Below, piece after piece: positions 42,822-51,338 of a stretch of DNA of 64,000 bases. A program made the position numbers and the translations under genes. The stretch is from positions 62,001 to 126,000 of the forward strand of contig JAUIEC010000010.1 in NCBI GenBank assembly GCA_030428945.1. Reading direction: 5' to 3'. Under the pieces are notes generated by a model that saw only the letters and a program-made list of their open reading frames with translations, did no database searches and had not been told where the DNA came from. Positions within the stretch are counted from its first letter, which is position 1. Each line of letters opens with the position of its first letter. Origin of the DNA: Phycisphaerae bacterium (lineage in GTDB: Bacteria; Planctomycetota; Phycisphaerae; UBA1845; Fen-1342).

Positions 42822-43808
42822 CCGCCAGTCGGACAGTTGTTCGACCGGTGGGGCCGGGATCGGGCTGCGCCAGGCCTGGCTCAGCAGGGCGGCTTCGTCG
42901 GGTGTGATCGGGCGGGAGAAGCGCGCCCCGGCCTGGTTGCAGACCGCGATCAGGTTCAGGTTGCGCCAGTAGACGATCGTCGCGTCGGCCGGTGTGAAGC
43001 GGGTCATCGTCCAGTCGCCCGACCGCCAGGTGGACGCGCGGACCACCAGGCCGCCGTTGACCAGCAGCCACTGCTGCGGGCTCAGGATGCGCGGCAGGCT
43101 GATCAGCAGGCCGACCGCCAGGCCGATCCCCATCTGCCAGACGATGTCCGGCACGCCGCCGCGCAGCATCTGCCCCAGCGCCCGGTAGCCGGCCACACCG
43201 AGACTGAAGAAGCCGAACAGCATCAGCGCCGCGACGATCATCCGCATGCGCGGCGTGTCGCCGTAGAAGCTGGCCATCATGTCGAGGCCCTTGCGGAAGC
43301 GTACGCCGAAGCTGTCGCGGTCCGCTTCGCCCTCGTCGAAGTCCCGCAGGCCGGGGCGCAGCAGCTTCGGCTCGATGGCGACCGCGAGCGCCTCGGCGGG
43401 CTGCGCCTGCTGGCTGTGCTGGTGCAGTTCGAGCAGCGGGCCGGGGCCGCCGCGCGCGAGGGCCGTCTCGATCAGGGTCCGGAGCACGGACCAGTTCCGC
43501 TGCGTGACGCCCAGGATGACCATCTCGATCGTGACCCGCCGGTCGATCCCCTGCGGAATCCACACGGCCGGATCGTCGCTGTCGGTCTCGCGAATCGCGC
43601 GGCACAGTTTCGCGGCGCTGCGGCGGTATGCCACGGTCAGCAGACCCAGCACGGACAGCAGGATCACGGCGATCATCAGCGGCGGCGGCAGCCCGAGCGC
43701 TGCGCTGCCCGCGGCCGCCGGCAGGGTCGCCAGCAGCACCAGCACGACCAGCCGCAGCGGGTTGGCGCTGACCACCACCGGGATCCGCGCGTGTCGTCCG
43801 GTTGCCAT
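42819..43808 (-). CDS. Membrane protein, paralog of the 32026 protein
   Basis: The 329-aa protein has two N-terminal helices (LRLVVLVLLATLPAAAGSAALG and LMIAVILLSVLGLLTVAY), a cytoplasmic segment of about 110 residues, two more helices near 195-245 and a C-terminal domain WLLVNGGLVVRASTW / RFTPADATIVYWRN / SQAWRSPIP. The last part aligns with the C-terminus of the 32026-32847 protein, including a shared LSD triplet near the end. No known family is recognised. A GAGG lies about 12 bases before the ATG. It lies 108 bases upstream of pdxJ and may be the first gene of that transcript. Confidence 0.78.
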   Translation of the reverse strand: MATGRHARIPVVVSANPLRLVVLVLLATLPAAAGSAALGLPPPLMIAVILLSVLGLLTVAYRRSAAKLCRAIRETDSDDPAVWIPQGIDRRVTIEMVILGVTQRNWSVLRTLIETALARGGPGPLLELHQHSQQAQPAEALAVAIEPKLLRPGLRDFDEGEADRDSFGVRFRKGLDMMASFYGDTPRMRMIVAALMLFGFFSLGVAGYRALGQMLRGGVPDIVWQMGIGLAVGLLISLPRILSPQQWLLVNGGLVVRASTWRSGDWTMTRFTPADATIVYWRNLNLIAVCNQAGARFSRPITPDEAALLSQAWRSPIPAPPVEQLSDWR

Positions 43809-43889
43809 GCGGGCCGGGCCCTCAAGACCGCGGCCCCGCCCCCCGCGCCTGCGGGAAACGGAGCCGCCGGTCGCGGATTGAGATCGGGA

Positions 43890-44504
43890 TCAGCCGGTGG
43901 CGGCCGCGTGGAACTTGCCGACCTGTTCCCAGTTGATCACGTTCCAGAAGGCGGCAATGTAGTCCGGCCGCCGGTTCTGGTAGTTCAGGTAGTAGGCGTG
44001 CTCCCAGACGTCGAGGCCGAGGATCGGGGTGTCGCCCTGCATCAGCGGCGAATCCTGGTTGAGCGTCGCGTAGGCCTTGAGCTTGCCGTCGCCGCCGACC
44101 ACCAGCCACGACCAGCCGCTGCCGAAGCGGGTCGCCCCGTTCTTGGCGAAGGTTTCCTTGAAGCTGTCGAAACCGCCGAAGGCGGCGTTGATCGCGTCCG
44201 CCAGGGCGCCGCCGGGCGTTCCGCCGCCCCCGGGGCCCATGATCTGCCAGAACAGCGAGTGGTTGGCGTGTCCGCCGCCGTTGTTGATCACCGCCTGCCG
44301 GATCCCCTCGGGGACCTCGCCGATGCCTCGCAGCAGGTCCTCGATGCTCCGGCTCGCCAGGGCGGCCTGGCCTTCGAGGGCCTTGTTCAGGTTGGTGACG
44401 TAGGCGTTGTGGTGCTTGCCGTGGTGGATTTCCATCGTGCGGGCGTCGATGTGCGGCTCGAGGGCGTCAAATGCGTACGGCAGGGCCGGGAGTTCGTGGG
44501 CCAT
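43890..44504 (-). CDS. Superoxide dismutase, Mn/Fe family
   Basis: The 204-aa enzyme detoxifies superoxide. It starts [18 protein letters not shown], has [17 protein letters not shown] (first metal His near 28), [14 protein letters not shown] (second His), and [20 protein letters not shown] with the Asp and final His. The GGGHANH and NQDSPL contexts favour the manganese-type subgroup, but metal choice cannot be fixed by sequence alone. No signal peptide, so cytoplasmic. GAGGAG precedes the ATG. It stands alone between the 42819 membrane gene and a divergent regulator at 44694. Confidence 0.95.
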   Translation of the reverse strand: MAHELPALPYAFDALEPHIDARTMEIHHGKHHNAYVTNLNKALEGQAALASRSIEDLLRGIGEVPEGIRQAVINNGGGHANHSLFWQIMGPGGGGTPGGALADAINAAFGGFDSFKETFAKNGATRFGSGWSWLVVGGDGKLKAYATLNQDSPLMQGDTPILGLDVWEHAYYLNYQNRRPDYIAAFWNVINWEQVGKFHAAATG

Positions 44505-44693
44505 GGGGCTCTCCTCAGGTGGCAGGTTCCTTGCGGGCGGCCGCGTTCGCCGGCGGCCGCGGGATTGTATCAGAGCCGACTATTCTGGAGCGGGTGCGGT
44601 GGGGCGTCAATCGGGGCCGGTTGACGGCATCGGGCGGGTCACCAACAATACCTCCCGGTTGGTCCGAAACTCCTGGCAAGGCGAGAATCCGTA

Positions 44694-45173
44694 GTGAAGT
44701 CCTGGGAAGTATTGCGAGAAGCGGCGGATCAGATCGGCGTCAAGGCGCTGGCGGGGCGGCTCAACCTGAGCACCGCGCTGGTCTACAAGTGGTGCCAGGA
44801 GTCACCGCGGGACGAGCCCGGCAGCAGCGGCGCCCGCAATCCGCTCGACCGGCTCAAGGAGATCTACGACGCCACCGAGGACCCGCGGGTCGTCAACTGG
44901 ATCTGCAACCAGGCCAACGGCTTCTTCGTCCAGAACCCGGCCGTCGAACCGGGCGAGGAAGAAGGCAACATGCTGGCCACCACCCAGCGGGTCGTGGTCG
45001 ACTTCAGCGACATGCTGACGGCGATCAGCCGCAGCATCGAAAACGACGGGCAGATCACCTCCGACGAAGCCGACCACATCCGGCAGGCCTGGGAAAAGCT
45101 GAAGGGCAAGGCCGAATCCTTCGTCCGGGCCTGCGAACAGGGCATGTACCTGCACAACCGCGACGACACCTGA
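44694..45173 (+). CDS. Small HTH protein resembling phage CII-type regulators
   Basis: The 159-aa protein has an N-terminal helix-turn-helix (about 8-40: REAADQIGVKALAGRLNLST then ALVYKWCQ), a central DRLKEIYDATEDPRVVNWIC helix pair and a C-terminal helical bundle (about 100-155). The LSTALVYKWC pattern and domain layout recall the phage regulatory CII/CP76 family. No phage genes surround it, so it may be a domesticated regulator. The start is GTG at 44694 with AAGGCGAG about nine to ten bases upstream. It diverges from the superoxide dismutase gene with 189 bases between. Assignment is tentative. Confidence 0.72.
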   Translation: MKSWEVLREAADQIGVKALAGRLNLSTALVYKWCQESPRDEPGSSGARNPLDRLKEIYDATEDPRVVNWICNQANGFFVQNPAVEPGEEEGNMLATTQRVVVDFSDMLTAISRSIENDGQITSDEADHIRQAWEKLKGKAESFVRACEQGMYLHNRDDT

Positions 45174-45251
45174 CGCGATCCCGAACCGCTCAGCGCTGAC
45201 ACCGACAAAAGAAACGAGCAGTCCGTACCCCCGCTTCGCAATCCGGCGAAG

Positions 45252-45290
45252 CTGTGCCACTGCGCTTGAGCTCTCGAGCAGTGTCTTCTT
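45252..45290. repeat. TGCCACTGC...GCAGTGTCTTCT hairpin repeat, copy 1
   Basis: CACTGC and GCAGTG ends enclose a nested CTTGAG/CTCGAG stem, and the sequence continues GTGTCTTCTT. The same frame (TGTGCCACTGC, 14 bases, GCAGTGTCTTCT) recurs at 49990-50026 with a different interior. The interior differs while the stem is kept, which argues for selection on structure or for a mobile hairpin. The rest of the 45174-45395 gap shows nothing recognisable. Confidence 0.65.
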
Positions 45291-45395
45291 CACGCAGGTT
45301 GATCCGGTGACCCGATCGCAGTCGCCCGAATGGGTTCCCCGCTCACCGGCCGATCCCCGCGCGTCGACATCGGGACGGAACCAGGACGCGACCCG

Positions 45396-45590
45396 CTACC
45401 CCGCCTCACCGTCGATCTTCTGACCGCAGCGACCGCAGTAGCGCGCATCCGGAGCGTTGTCGCCCTTGCAGTGCCGGCACACGCGGCCGCGGAGGGACGG
45501 GGTCGGCGGCTTGCGGCGCGGCAGCGTCAGGATGTAGAAGACGACCACCGACAGCGCGAAGAGGATGAAGTAGGCAATCACGTTTCGCAT
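45396..45590 (-). CDS. Small membrane protein with C-terminal zinc ribbon
   Basis: The 64-aa product has one membrane helix (VIAYFILFALSVVVFYILTL), a short basic linker and a CRHCKGDNAPDARYCGRCG zinc ribbon with two CxxC pairs. The topology would leave the ribbon on the cytoplasmic side. AAGGAGG precedes the ATG at 45590, so this short frame is well supported; a TTG at 45647 would extend it but lacks a site. It lies about 90 bases downstream of selA on the same strand. Function unknown. Confidence 0.75.
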   Translation of the reverse strand: MRNVIAYFILFALSVVVFYILTLPRRKPPTPSLRGRVCRHCKGDNAPDARYCGRCGQKIDGEAG

Positions 45591-45683
45591 GCGGCCGCGC
45601 CTCCTTTCATCCAGTCTACCGCATGCCGCGCAGGCCCGGTATTCCAACCTTGTCCGGGGTTTGTACCGCCGTGGCGGGCGCGC

Positions 45684-47150
45684 TCATTCGGTGCGGGCGT
45701 CGGACTCGACCTCGGTCAGGGCGGCCGGGATCGCTTCGAGGTCATCGCGGTCGAGGGTCCGGCAGTCGAAGACCAGCGCGCCGCTGTGCTGGCGGCAGAC
45801 GATCGGCACGTCCCGGTCGCGCAGCCGCGCGGCCAGGTCGCCCGACTCGATCGTCTCGTGCACGACATGCACGCTGCGACTCGGAAACACGAGCGTCGGC
45901 AGCGATCCGCCGCCCGCGTACGAATCCTCCTCGATCACCTCCGCTTCGAAGTTCGGCAGGTGCTGCGCGATCTGCTCGGCCAGGTGCTCGGCCGCCGCGG
46001 TCAGGTCGTCCTCGTCGCGGGTCAGCAGGCGGTAGATCGGCAGTCGGCGAAGCAACTGGTCCGGCGCGCGGTACAGGCGCAGCGTCGCTTCCAGGCCCGC
46101 CAGGCTGAGCTTGTCCGGCCGCAGGGCCCGGGCCAGCGGATCGCGCCGCAGGCGTTCGATCAGGTCCGCCCGCCCGACGATGATGCCGGCCTGCGGTCCG
46201 CCGAGCAGTTTGTCCCCGCTGAACAGGCACAGGTCGGCCCCGCCGGCGATGCTGTCGCGGACGCTCGGCTCGTCCCAGTCCTCCAGCAGGGCGGCGTGCG
46301 CCTCGTGCTCGGGATCCAGCAGCAGGCCGCTGCCCAGGTCGTCGACGACGAACACGCCCGGGGCCAGGCGATCGCGCAGGTCGACCAGTTCGGACACGTC
46401 CGGCGCGGTCGTGAAACCCTCGATGCGGTAGTTGCTGGTATGCACGTGAATCAGCATGGCCGTGTCGGGATCGATCGCCCGCTCGTAGTCGGCCGCGTGT
46501 GTGCGGTTGGTCGTGCCGACCTCGACCATCCGGCAGTCGGCCGCGGCCATGATGTCCGGCATCCGGTACGAGCCGCCGATCTCGACCAGTTGTCCGCGCG
46601 AGATCACCACGCTGCGGTCGCGGGCGAGGGCCCGCAGCGCCAGGTAGGTCGCCCCGGCGTTGTTGTTGACCACCAGGGCGTCCTCGGCCCCGGTCAGTTC
46701 GGCCAGCAGTTCGCGAACGTGATCGTGCCGGTTGCCGCGACTGCCGTCCTCCAGGTCGATCTCGAGATTGCTGTAGCCGCGGGCGACTTCGGCGATCGCC
46801 TCGACGGCGTCCTCCGACAGCGGTGCCCGGCCCAGGCCGGTGTGCAGGACGATCCCGGTCGCGTTGATCACCCGTCGCAGGCTGGGGCGCTGGCGGCGGT
46901 AGAGGGCCGCCCGGATGTCGAGCGCGATCAGCGGCGTGTCCAGGCTGACGTCCTCGCCCTCGCGCAGCAGTTCGCGGCGCTCGTCCAGCACCTCCCGCAC
47001 GCAGTGGGCGATCTCGTTGCGGGGGAATTCATCAAACAGCCCGGCCAGCGTGGCGTGGCGAAGCAGCGCGTCGACCGAAGGCAGTCGCCGCAACTGTTCC
47101 TGCGAAACGGCCGGAGCATCCGAGTCAGCGGGGCGTTCGTTGGCATCCAT
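45684..47150 (-). CDS. selA: L-seryl-tRNA(Sec) selenium transferase
   Basis: SelA converts Ser-tRNA(Sec) to Sec-tRNA(Sec) using selenophosphate. The 488-aa PLP enzyme has the N-terminal helical domain (LRRLPSVDALLRHATLAGLF), INATGIVLHTGLGRAPLSE, ALVVNNNAGATYLAL, SNYRIEGFTTAPDVSELVDL and the PLP-lysine segment CLFSGDKLLGGPQAGIIVG, with the usual length. This implies that the organism makes selenoproteins. selB, selD and tRNA-Sec are not in the window, and I found no convincing in-frame UGA gene. The ATG at 47150 is preferred to a TTG six codons upstream; neither has a strong ribosome-binding site. Confidence 0.95.
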   Translation of the reverse strand: MDANERPADSDAPAVSQEQLRRLPSVDALLRHATLAGLFDEFPRNEIAHCVREVLDERRELLREGEDVSLDTPLIALDIRAALYRRQRPSLRRVINATGIVLHTGLGRAPLSEDAVEAIAEVARGYSNLEIDLEDGSRGNRHDHVRELLAELTGAEDALVVNNNAGATYLALRALARDRSVVISRGQLVEIGGSYRMPDIMAAADCRMVEVGTTNRTHAADYERAIDPDTAMLIHVHTSNYRIEGFTTAPDVSELVDLRDRLAPGVFVVDDLGSGLLLDPEHEAHAALLEDWDEPSVRDSIAGGADLCLFSGDKLLGGPQAGIIVGRADLIERLRRDPLARALRPDKLSLAGLEATLRLYRAPDQLLRRLPIYRLLTRDEDDLTAAAEHLAEQIAQHLPNFEAEVIEEDSYAGGGSLPTLVFPSRSVHVVHETIESGDLAARLRDRDVPIVCRQHSGALVFDCRTLDRDDLEAIPAALTEVESDARTE

Positions 47151-47264
47151 GCCCGGGATGATACCCAATCACGTTCGATCGAGGATCGCCAAAAGCGGAT
47201 TGCGGATCGACCTGCGGGGCCCGGCGATCCTGCAAGGCACCCGCCCCGAATGCTCGCGCGCGGG

Positions 47265-47283
47265 CCCGTTCCCTGTTCCCGTG
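47265..47283 (-). repeat. Remnant GGGAACA repeat after the sulfatase-like gene
   Basis: On the minus strand, CACGGGAACAGGGAACGGGC lies about 20 bases after the sulfatase-like stop, preceded by a CAGGTCAGCC octamer remnant. Only two clear heptamers remain. Confidence 0.55.
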
Positions 47284-47304
47284 GCTGACCTGCGATTCAG
47301 TCCG

Positions 47305-49779
47305 TTACGGTTCTTCCTGCTGGTCGCCGAGGTAGCCCATCGCCTCGAGTTGCCGGATCTGGTCCGGGTCCTGAACCGCGGCCCCGGCGGTCTCGTCGAC
47401 GTTGTAGGGGCGCTGCCCCTGCCGCCAGGCCAGCAGTTCGCCGATCATCTCGCGGGCGATGTCCGGGTGCTCGGCGATCACGTTCTGCCGTTCGTGCGGG
47501 TCGCTGTCGATCCGGAACAGGCCGAACCGGGCGGTCGGACCGCCGGGCTGGATCGGAATCGGGCGGGCGCCGTGGATCAGCTTCCAGGTCGCCCCGCGCG
47601 TCGCGTAGAACTCGACATGGTTCGCCCGCCCGCGGTAGTTGTGATTGCTGCCGACGATCAGCCGCCCGCTCCAGTCCTCCGCCTCCGGTGCGGGCTGGTC
47701 GGCCGCGGGACCGCCACGCCGGGCCCGCAGCGCCGGAACGAGGCTGCGGCCTTCGAGCGGGTACGGCACCTGCAGGCCGAACAGGTCGAGCACCGTCGGC
47801 ATGATGTCGACCAGCGCGGCCGGCGTGTCGAGCTTGCCCTGCTGCGGAATCAGCGGGCCGGCCACGACCAGCGGCACGCGGGTCTGCTCGTTGTGCATGT
47901 TCAGCCCGTGCTCGAACGCGCCGTGCTGATAGAACTCCTCGCCATGGTCGGCCGTGATGAAGATGTTCAGCCGCTCGACCAGGTCACGCTCGCGCAGCCC
48001 GGCCAGGAAGCGCCCGATCTGGGCATCGGCGTAGCGGATTTCCTCGTTGTAAAGGGCGACGATGTGCTGCAGGTCGCGCTTGCGGCGGGCCTGGTGAAAG
48101 TGCGGCTTGTTGGCGGTCCGGTTGCCGTAGGTGCCGTCGAACGGGCCGTCATAGCTGTTGTCGAACTGCCCGCGGAAACCCTCCGGCGGCGTGTAGGGGG
48201 CGTGCGGTTCGGCCGTGTGGATGTAGAGGAACCGCGGCCGGTCGGCGTTGGCGTCGATCCAGGCGAGCGTTTCCTCGAGCGGGATCGTGCGGTCGGCGAA
48301 CGCCCGGTCCTCGGTCCAGTGATACGCGATCTTGTCGACGAACGTCGTGAAACCCTGGTCCATGTTGGCCCGCGGGCCGGCGTAGACGTTCGTCACGTAC
48401 GCGCTGGTCGCGAAGCCGGCCGCATGCAGGGCGTCCGCCAGGGTGACAAGCTGGATCGGGGCCGGCGTCAGGTTGTGATGCACGCCGTGCCGCTCGGTCG
48501 TCATCGACAGCATCATGTCCGGGATCGACTCGACCGTCCGCGGCGAGTTCGACATCATCTGCTGGAACCAGGCACCCTTCTTCCCGAGGGCCGCGATGAA
48601 CGGGGCCGTCTCGCGGCCGAAGCCGTACAGGTCCAGGTGCTCGCTGCAGAGCGTGTCGACCAGGTACAGGACGACCAGCGGGGCGTCCGGGTCCGGGCGG
48701 AAGATCTCCGGGTTGCCCCAGAACGCGACCGTCTCGGGCTGCGCGCAGGCCGTCTCGAGAATCACGTCGGTCAGGCCCGCCTCGTTGTCGAGCGCGACAC
48801 GCACGTCCCGCCAGGGCTCGCCCGGCGTGATCGTCTCCTCCAGCACCGTTTCCTGCTGACCGTCACGCCGCACATGCACGCGGAACGTGACCGGATCGCC
48901 GCTGCCCTCGGCCGCCAGCGAGGCGACCAGCACGGCACCGGCCGGTGGTTCCAGGTTCTGGAAGGTGACGCTGGCCGGGCTGTGCGTGTAGATCGCGTCC
49001 TTCAGCGCGACGCCGACGCGGACCCGCTTGCGCTCGACCCCGAACGGGTAGGCGTGGGCCTGCGACAGGAAGCGGATCTGGCGGATCTCGATCCCGCGAA
49101 CGTCGCCTTCGTTCTCGACGCCGTCGGTGATCAGTTGAATGCTCTTCAGCGGGCCGCGCCACTCGGCCAGGCCGTCGGTCAGCAGCCGCACGCGGAACGG
49201 CTTGTCGTTCGAACTGATCAGGATCGGAATCTCACCGGCCTTGCCCCACTTCAGCGTGCACTTGCGGCCGAACGGGATCAGCAGTTCCAGGTCGATGATG
49301 CCGACCTCGCTGCGTTCGAGCCGGAAGCCGCCCATGATCAGGCGGACGCCTTCGCGACCGTCGGCGGTGGCGGCCGGCGCCCGCTGCAGGTTGAAGGTCC
49401 GCGAGGGTCCGTCGCTGGCCTTGAACGGGCCGATCTCGGCCAGGGCGGTCGGCTCGAGTTCGCGGGGCTGCCACGGTGATTCGCGGGTGGCCCGGCGGAA
49501 GCCGGTCGGGTCTGCGAGCCGGATGACCGGCCAGACGTCGCGTGACAGGTTCGGGCTGGCGGGCAGCGGGACGGCGTCGGGAATCTGCTGCAGGCGGGCC
49601 TCCGCCCAGGTCAGCAGTTCGCCGAAGTCCTCGGGCGCGTCCGCGAGCGGGTCGGGCGCGGGCTGCGCGACCACGGTCCGACCGGTTCCGTCGGGCGTCG
49701 CGGCCTGACGGTCACAGCCCGGCACCAGCAGGATCAGCAGCAGGGAAAAACACGACCAGCGGCGCACACGGGCGTTCAT
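47305..49779 (-). CDS. Sulfatase-like lipoprotein lacking the canonical CxPSR site
   Basis: A lipobox (LLLILLVPGC) anchors this 824-aa protein. Residues about 30-360 form an uncharacterised beta-rich region. The alkaline-phosphatase/sulfatase fold starts near VVLYLVDTLCSEHLDLYGFG, continues to NIFITADHGEEFYQHGAFEHG, NMHNEQTRVPLVV and LVDIMPTVLDLFGL, and ends DPHERQNV. At the formylglycine position the sequence is SNSPRTVESIPDMM, with no C/S-x-P-S-R. It is therefore probably not a formylglycine sulfatase; a phosphotransferase-type mechanism using the threonine or loss of activity are options. Start 49779 (GGAG upstream) is preferred to 49794. Confidence 0.85.
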   Translation of the reverse strand: MNARVRRWSCFSLLLILLVPGCDRQAATPDGTGRTVVAQPAPDPLADAPEDFGELLTWAEARLQQIPDAVPLPASPNLSRDVWPVIRLADPTGFRRATRESPWQPRELEPTALAEIGPFKASDGPSRTFNLQRAPAATADGREGVRLIMGGFRLERSEVGIIDLELLIPFGRKCTLKWGKAGEIPILISSNDKPFRVRLLTDGLAEWRGPLKSIQLITDGVENEGDVRGIEIRQIRFLSQAHAYPFGVERKRVRVGVALKDAIYTHSPASVTFQNLEPPAGAVLVASLAAEGSGDPVTFRVHVRRDGQQETVLEETITPGEPWRDVRVALDNEAGLTDVILETACAQPETVAFWGNPEIFRPDPDAPLVVLYLVDTLCSEHLDLYGFGRETAPFIAALGKKGAWFQQMMSNSPRTVESIPDMMLSMTTERHGVHHNLTPAPIQLVTLADALHAAGFATSAYVTNVYAGPRANMDQGFTTFVDKIAYHWTEDRAFADRTIPLEETLAWIDANADRPRFLYIHTAEPHAPYTPPEGFRGQFDNSYDGPFDGTYGNRTANKPHFHQARRKRDLQHIVALYNEEIRYADAQIGRFLAGLRERDLVERLNIFITADHGEEFYQHGAFEHGLNMHNEQTRVPLVVAGPLIPQQGKLDTPAALVDIMPTVLDLFGLQVPYPLEGRSLVPALRARRGGPAADQPAPEAEDWSGRLIVGSNHNYRGRANHVEFYATRGATWKLIHGARPIPIQPGGPTARFGLFRIDSDPHERQNVIAEHPDIAREMIGELLAWRQGQRPYNVDETAGAAVQDPDQIRQLEAMGYLGDQQEEP

Positions 49780-49828
49780 AAACCGGGGCTCCATTCGCAG
49801 TTGCCGACAGCGGCGGAGTATAGCCCAG

Positions 49829-49978
49829 AAGGGAACCGGGAACAGGGAACAGGGAACAGGGGGGCCCTTCCCAACTGGTACGCCGGGGACGCGGCGGTGT
49901 TCGGCCTAAGGGAGCAAGGGAGCGAGGGAGCCAGGGAGCCAGGGAGCCAGGGAGCGAGGGAGCCAGGGAGCGAGCGAG
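49829..49978. repeat. Purine repeats upstream of the sulfatase-like gene
   Basis: Three GGGAACA units (49829-49864) and about eight GGGAGCSA octamers (49908-49978) are separated by 43 unrelated bases. Because the flanking genes are on the minus strand, these are pyrimidine-rich in the sense direction, so they correspond to the downstream arm of a module whose purine arm is absent at the WD40 gene stop. Confidence 0.8.
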
Positions 49979-49989
49979 GACTCGCGGGT

Positions 49990-50026
49990 GTGCCACTGCG
50001 ATCCTTGCGATCCTCGCAGTGTCTTC
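49990..50026. repeat. TGCCACTGC...GCAGTGTCTTCT hairpin repeat, copy 2
   Basis: CACTGCGA and TCGCAGTG form an eight-base stem with a 12-base loop that itself repeats the motif GATCCTTGCGATCC. Same frame as 45252-45290. It lies about 60 bases after the WD40 gene stop on the minus strand, so it could also act at that transcript's 3' end. Confidence 0.65.
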
Positions 50027-50082
50027 TCGCGCGGTCATCCCGCCCGGCGGGGACGTGTGCTCGAAGGCGACGGTCCGATCAT

Positions 50083-51153
50083 CTACTCCGGAATCGCGTC
50101 GCGCCAGTTTTCGTCGTCGAGCGGGTCGTCTTCTTCGTCGGGGTCGCTGTCGGGTTCTTCGAAGTTCCACCAGGCGATGATGCCGTCGCGGGCGCCGCTG
50201 GCGAGGTGCTTGTTGTCGCCCGCGAACTGAAGGGTCGTGACGCGGTCGGCGTGGCCCCAGAGCGTGTCGCGGAGCCTGCCCTTGGTCGACCAGAGCTTGA
50301 TCGTTCCGTCCTTGCCGCCGGTCGCGATCGTCTTGCCGGTCCGGCTGTAGGCCAGGCTCTGGACCTCGTCCTGCTTGTGCTCGATCTCACTGACCAGCTT
50401 GCCGGTCGCCGCGTCCCAGATACGCACCTCGTCGTCGGCATCCGCCGTCGCGAAGTGCTGGTTGTCCGGGCTGGTGGCCAGCGCCAGGATCGTCTTCTTG
50501 TGCGTCGAAATCGCGTGCCGCTCCTGCCGGGTGGCGACATCCCAGACGTGGATCTGCCGGCCGCCCGCGCTGACCAGCGTCTTGCCGTCGGGGCTGAAGG
50601 CCAGCTTGGTGGCGGCCAGGCGGTCCCCGCGCAGTTCGCCGACCGTCCGGCCACTCGTCAGGTCGAAGAGCGAGATCTTGTGGTCGGTCCGCTGCCCGTC
50701 ACGCATGTTGGCCGCCAGCAGTTTCTGGTCGGGCGCGATCGCGATCGCCCGGACGTTGCGGGCGTCGGCGGCCAGGGTGCGGACGAGTTTCCGCGTCTCG
50801 AAGTCCCAGACCTGCACGACACCCTTGCCGCCCTGGATCGCGGCTTCCGCGACGGTCTTGCCTTCCGGCCCGAAGGCGATCGACTCGACCCGTCGCGAGA
50901 AGTTGAACACGCTCGTGTCGCGGTCGACGGTCTTGCCGCGCGGGGCGATCTCGTCGACCTTGCGGCCGGTCTTCAGGCTCCAGATGAAGATCGCGGGCTC
51001 GGTGCTGATGCTGATCAGGTGCAGTCCGTCCGGGTGCAGGGCGAGATCGACGATCCCGCCGGCGTGTCCGCGGAGGTCCGTCTTGGGACCGTTGGCGGCC
51101 AGGGCAGCGGCGGTGCAGGCGACCAGCAGAGTCAGCGAAGCAAGATAACGCAT
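50083..51153 (-). CDS. Exported WD40-repeat beta-propeller
   Basis: After a signal peptide (MRYLASLTLLVACTAAALAA) the 356-aa protein is a single seven-bladed WD40 propeller. Clear blades include LRGHAGGIVDLALHPDG, LAFSPDGKTLVSAGGRQIHV, LATSPDNQHFATADADDEVR and LWGHADRVTTLQFAGDNKHL, each with the GH and WD-type signatures (VWDV, IWDA). The protein should act in the periplasm or on the surface as a protein-binding platform. An acidic tail (EEPDSDPDEEDDPLDDE) follows the last blade. A purine stretch (AAAGGTTGGATCC) precedes the ATG at 51153. It lies 185 bases downstream of gatB. Confidence 0.9.
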   Translation of the reverse strand: MRYLASLTLLVACTAAALAANGPKTDLRGHAGGIVDLALHPDGLHLISISTEPAIFIWSLKTGRKVDEIAPRGKTVDRDTSVFNFSRRVESIAFGPEGKTVAEAAIQGGKGVVQVWDFETRKLVRTLAADARNVRAIAIAPDQKLLAANMRDGQRTDHKISLFDLTSGRTVGELRGDRLAATKLAFSPDGKTLVSAGGRQIHVWDVATRQERHAISTHKKTILALATSPDNQHFATADADDEVRIWDAATGKLVSEIEHKQDEVQSLAYSRTGKTIATGGKDGTIKLWSTKGRLRDTLWGHADRVTTLQFAGDNKHLASGARDGIIAWWNFEEPDSDPDEEDDPLDDENWRDAIPE

Positions 51154-51338
51154 ACGGATCCAACCTTTGCGGGCGGTCAATGGCTGTCGCGCGGACGGCC
51201 AGACACGTGGCGACCGCGCGGGCCGGCACGTTCCATCCGACGCCGGGCCCGATTCATCGAACCCACAATAGTCTACCACGCCGAAGCCCGCGGCGCGGAA
51301 AAGGCCCGCCCGGTGGGGGATCGCGGGCCGATGGATCG

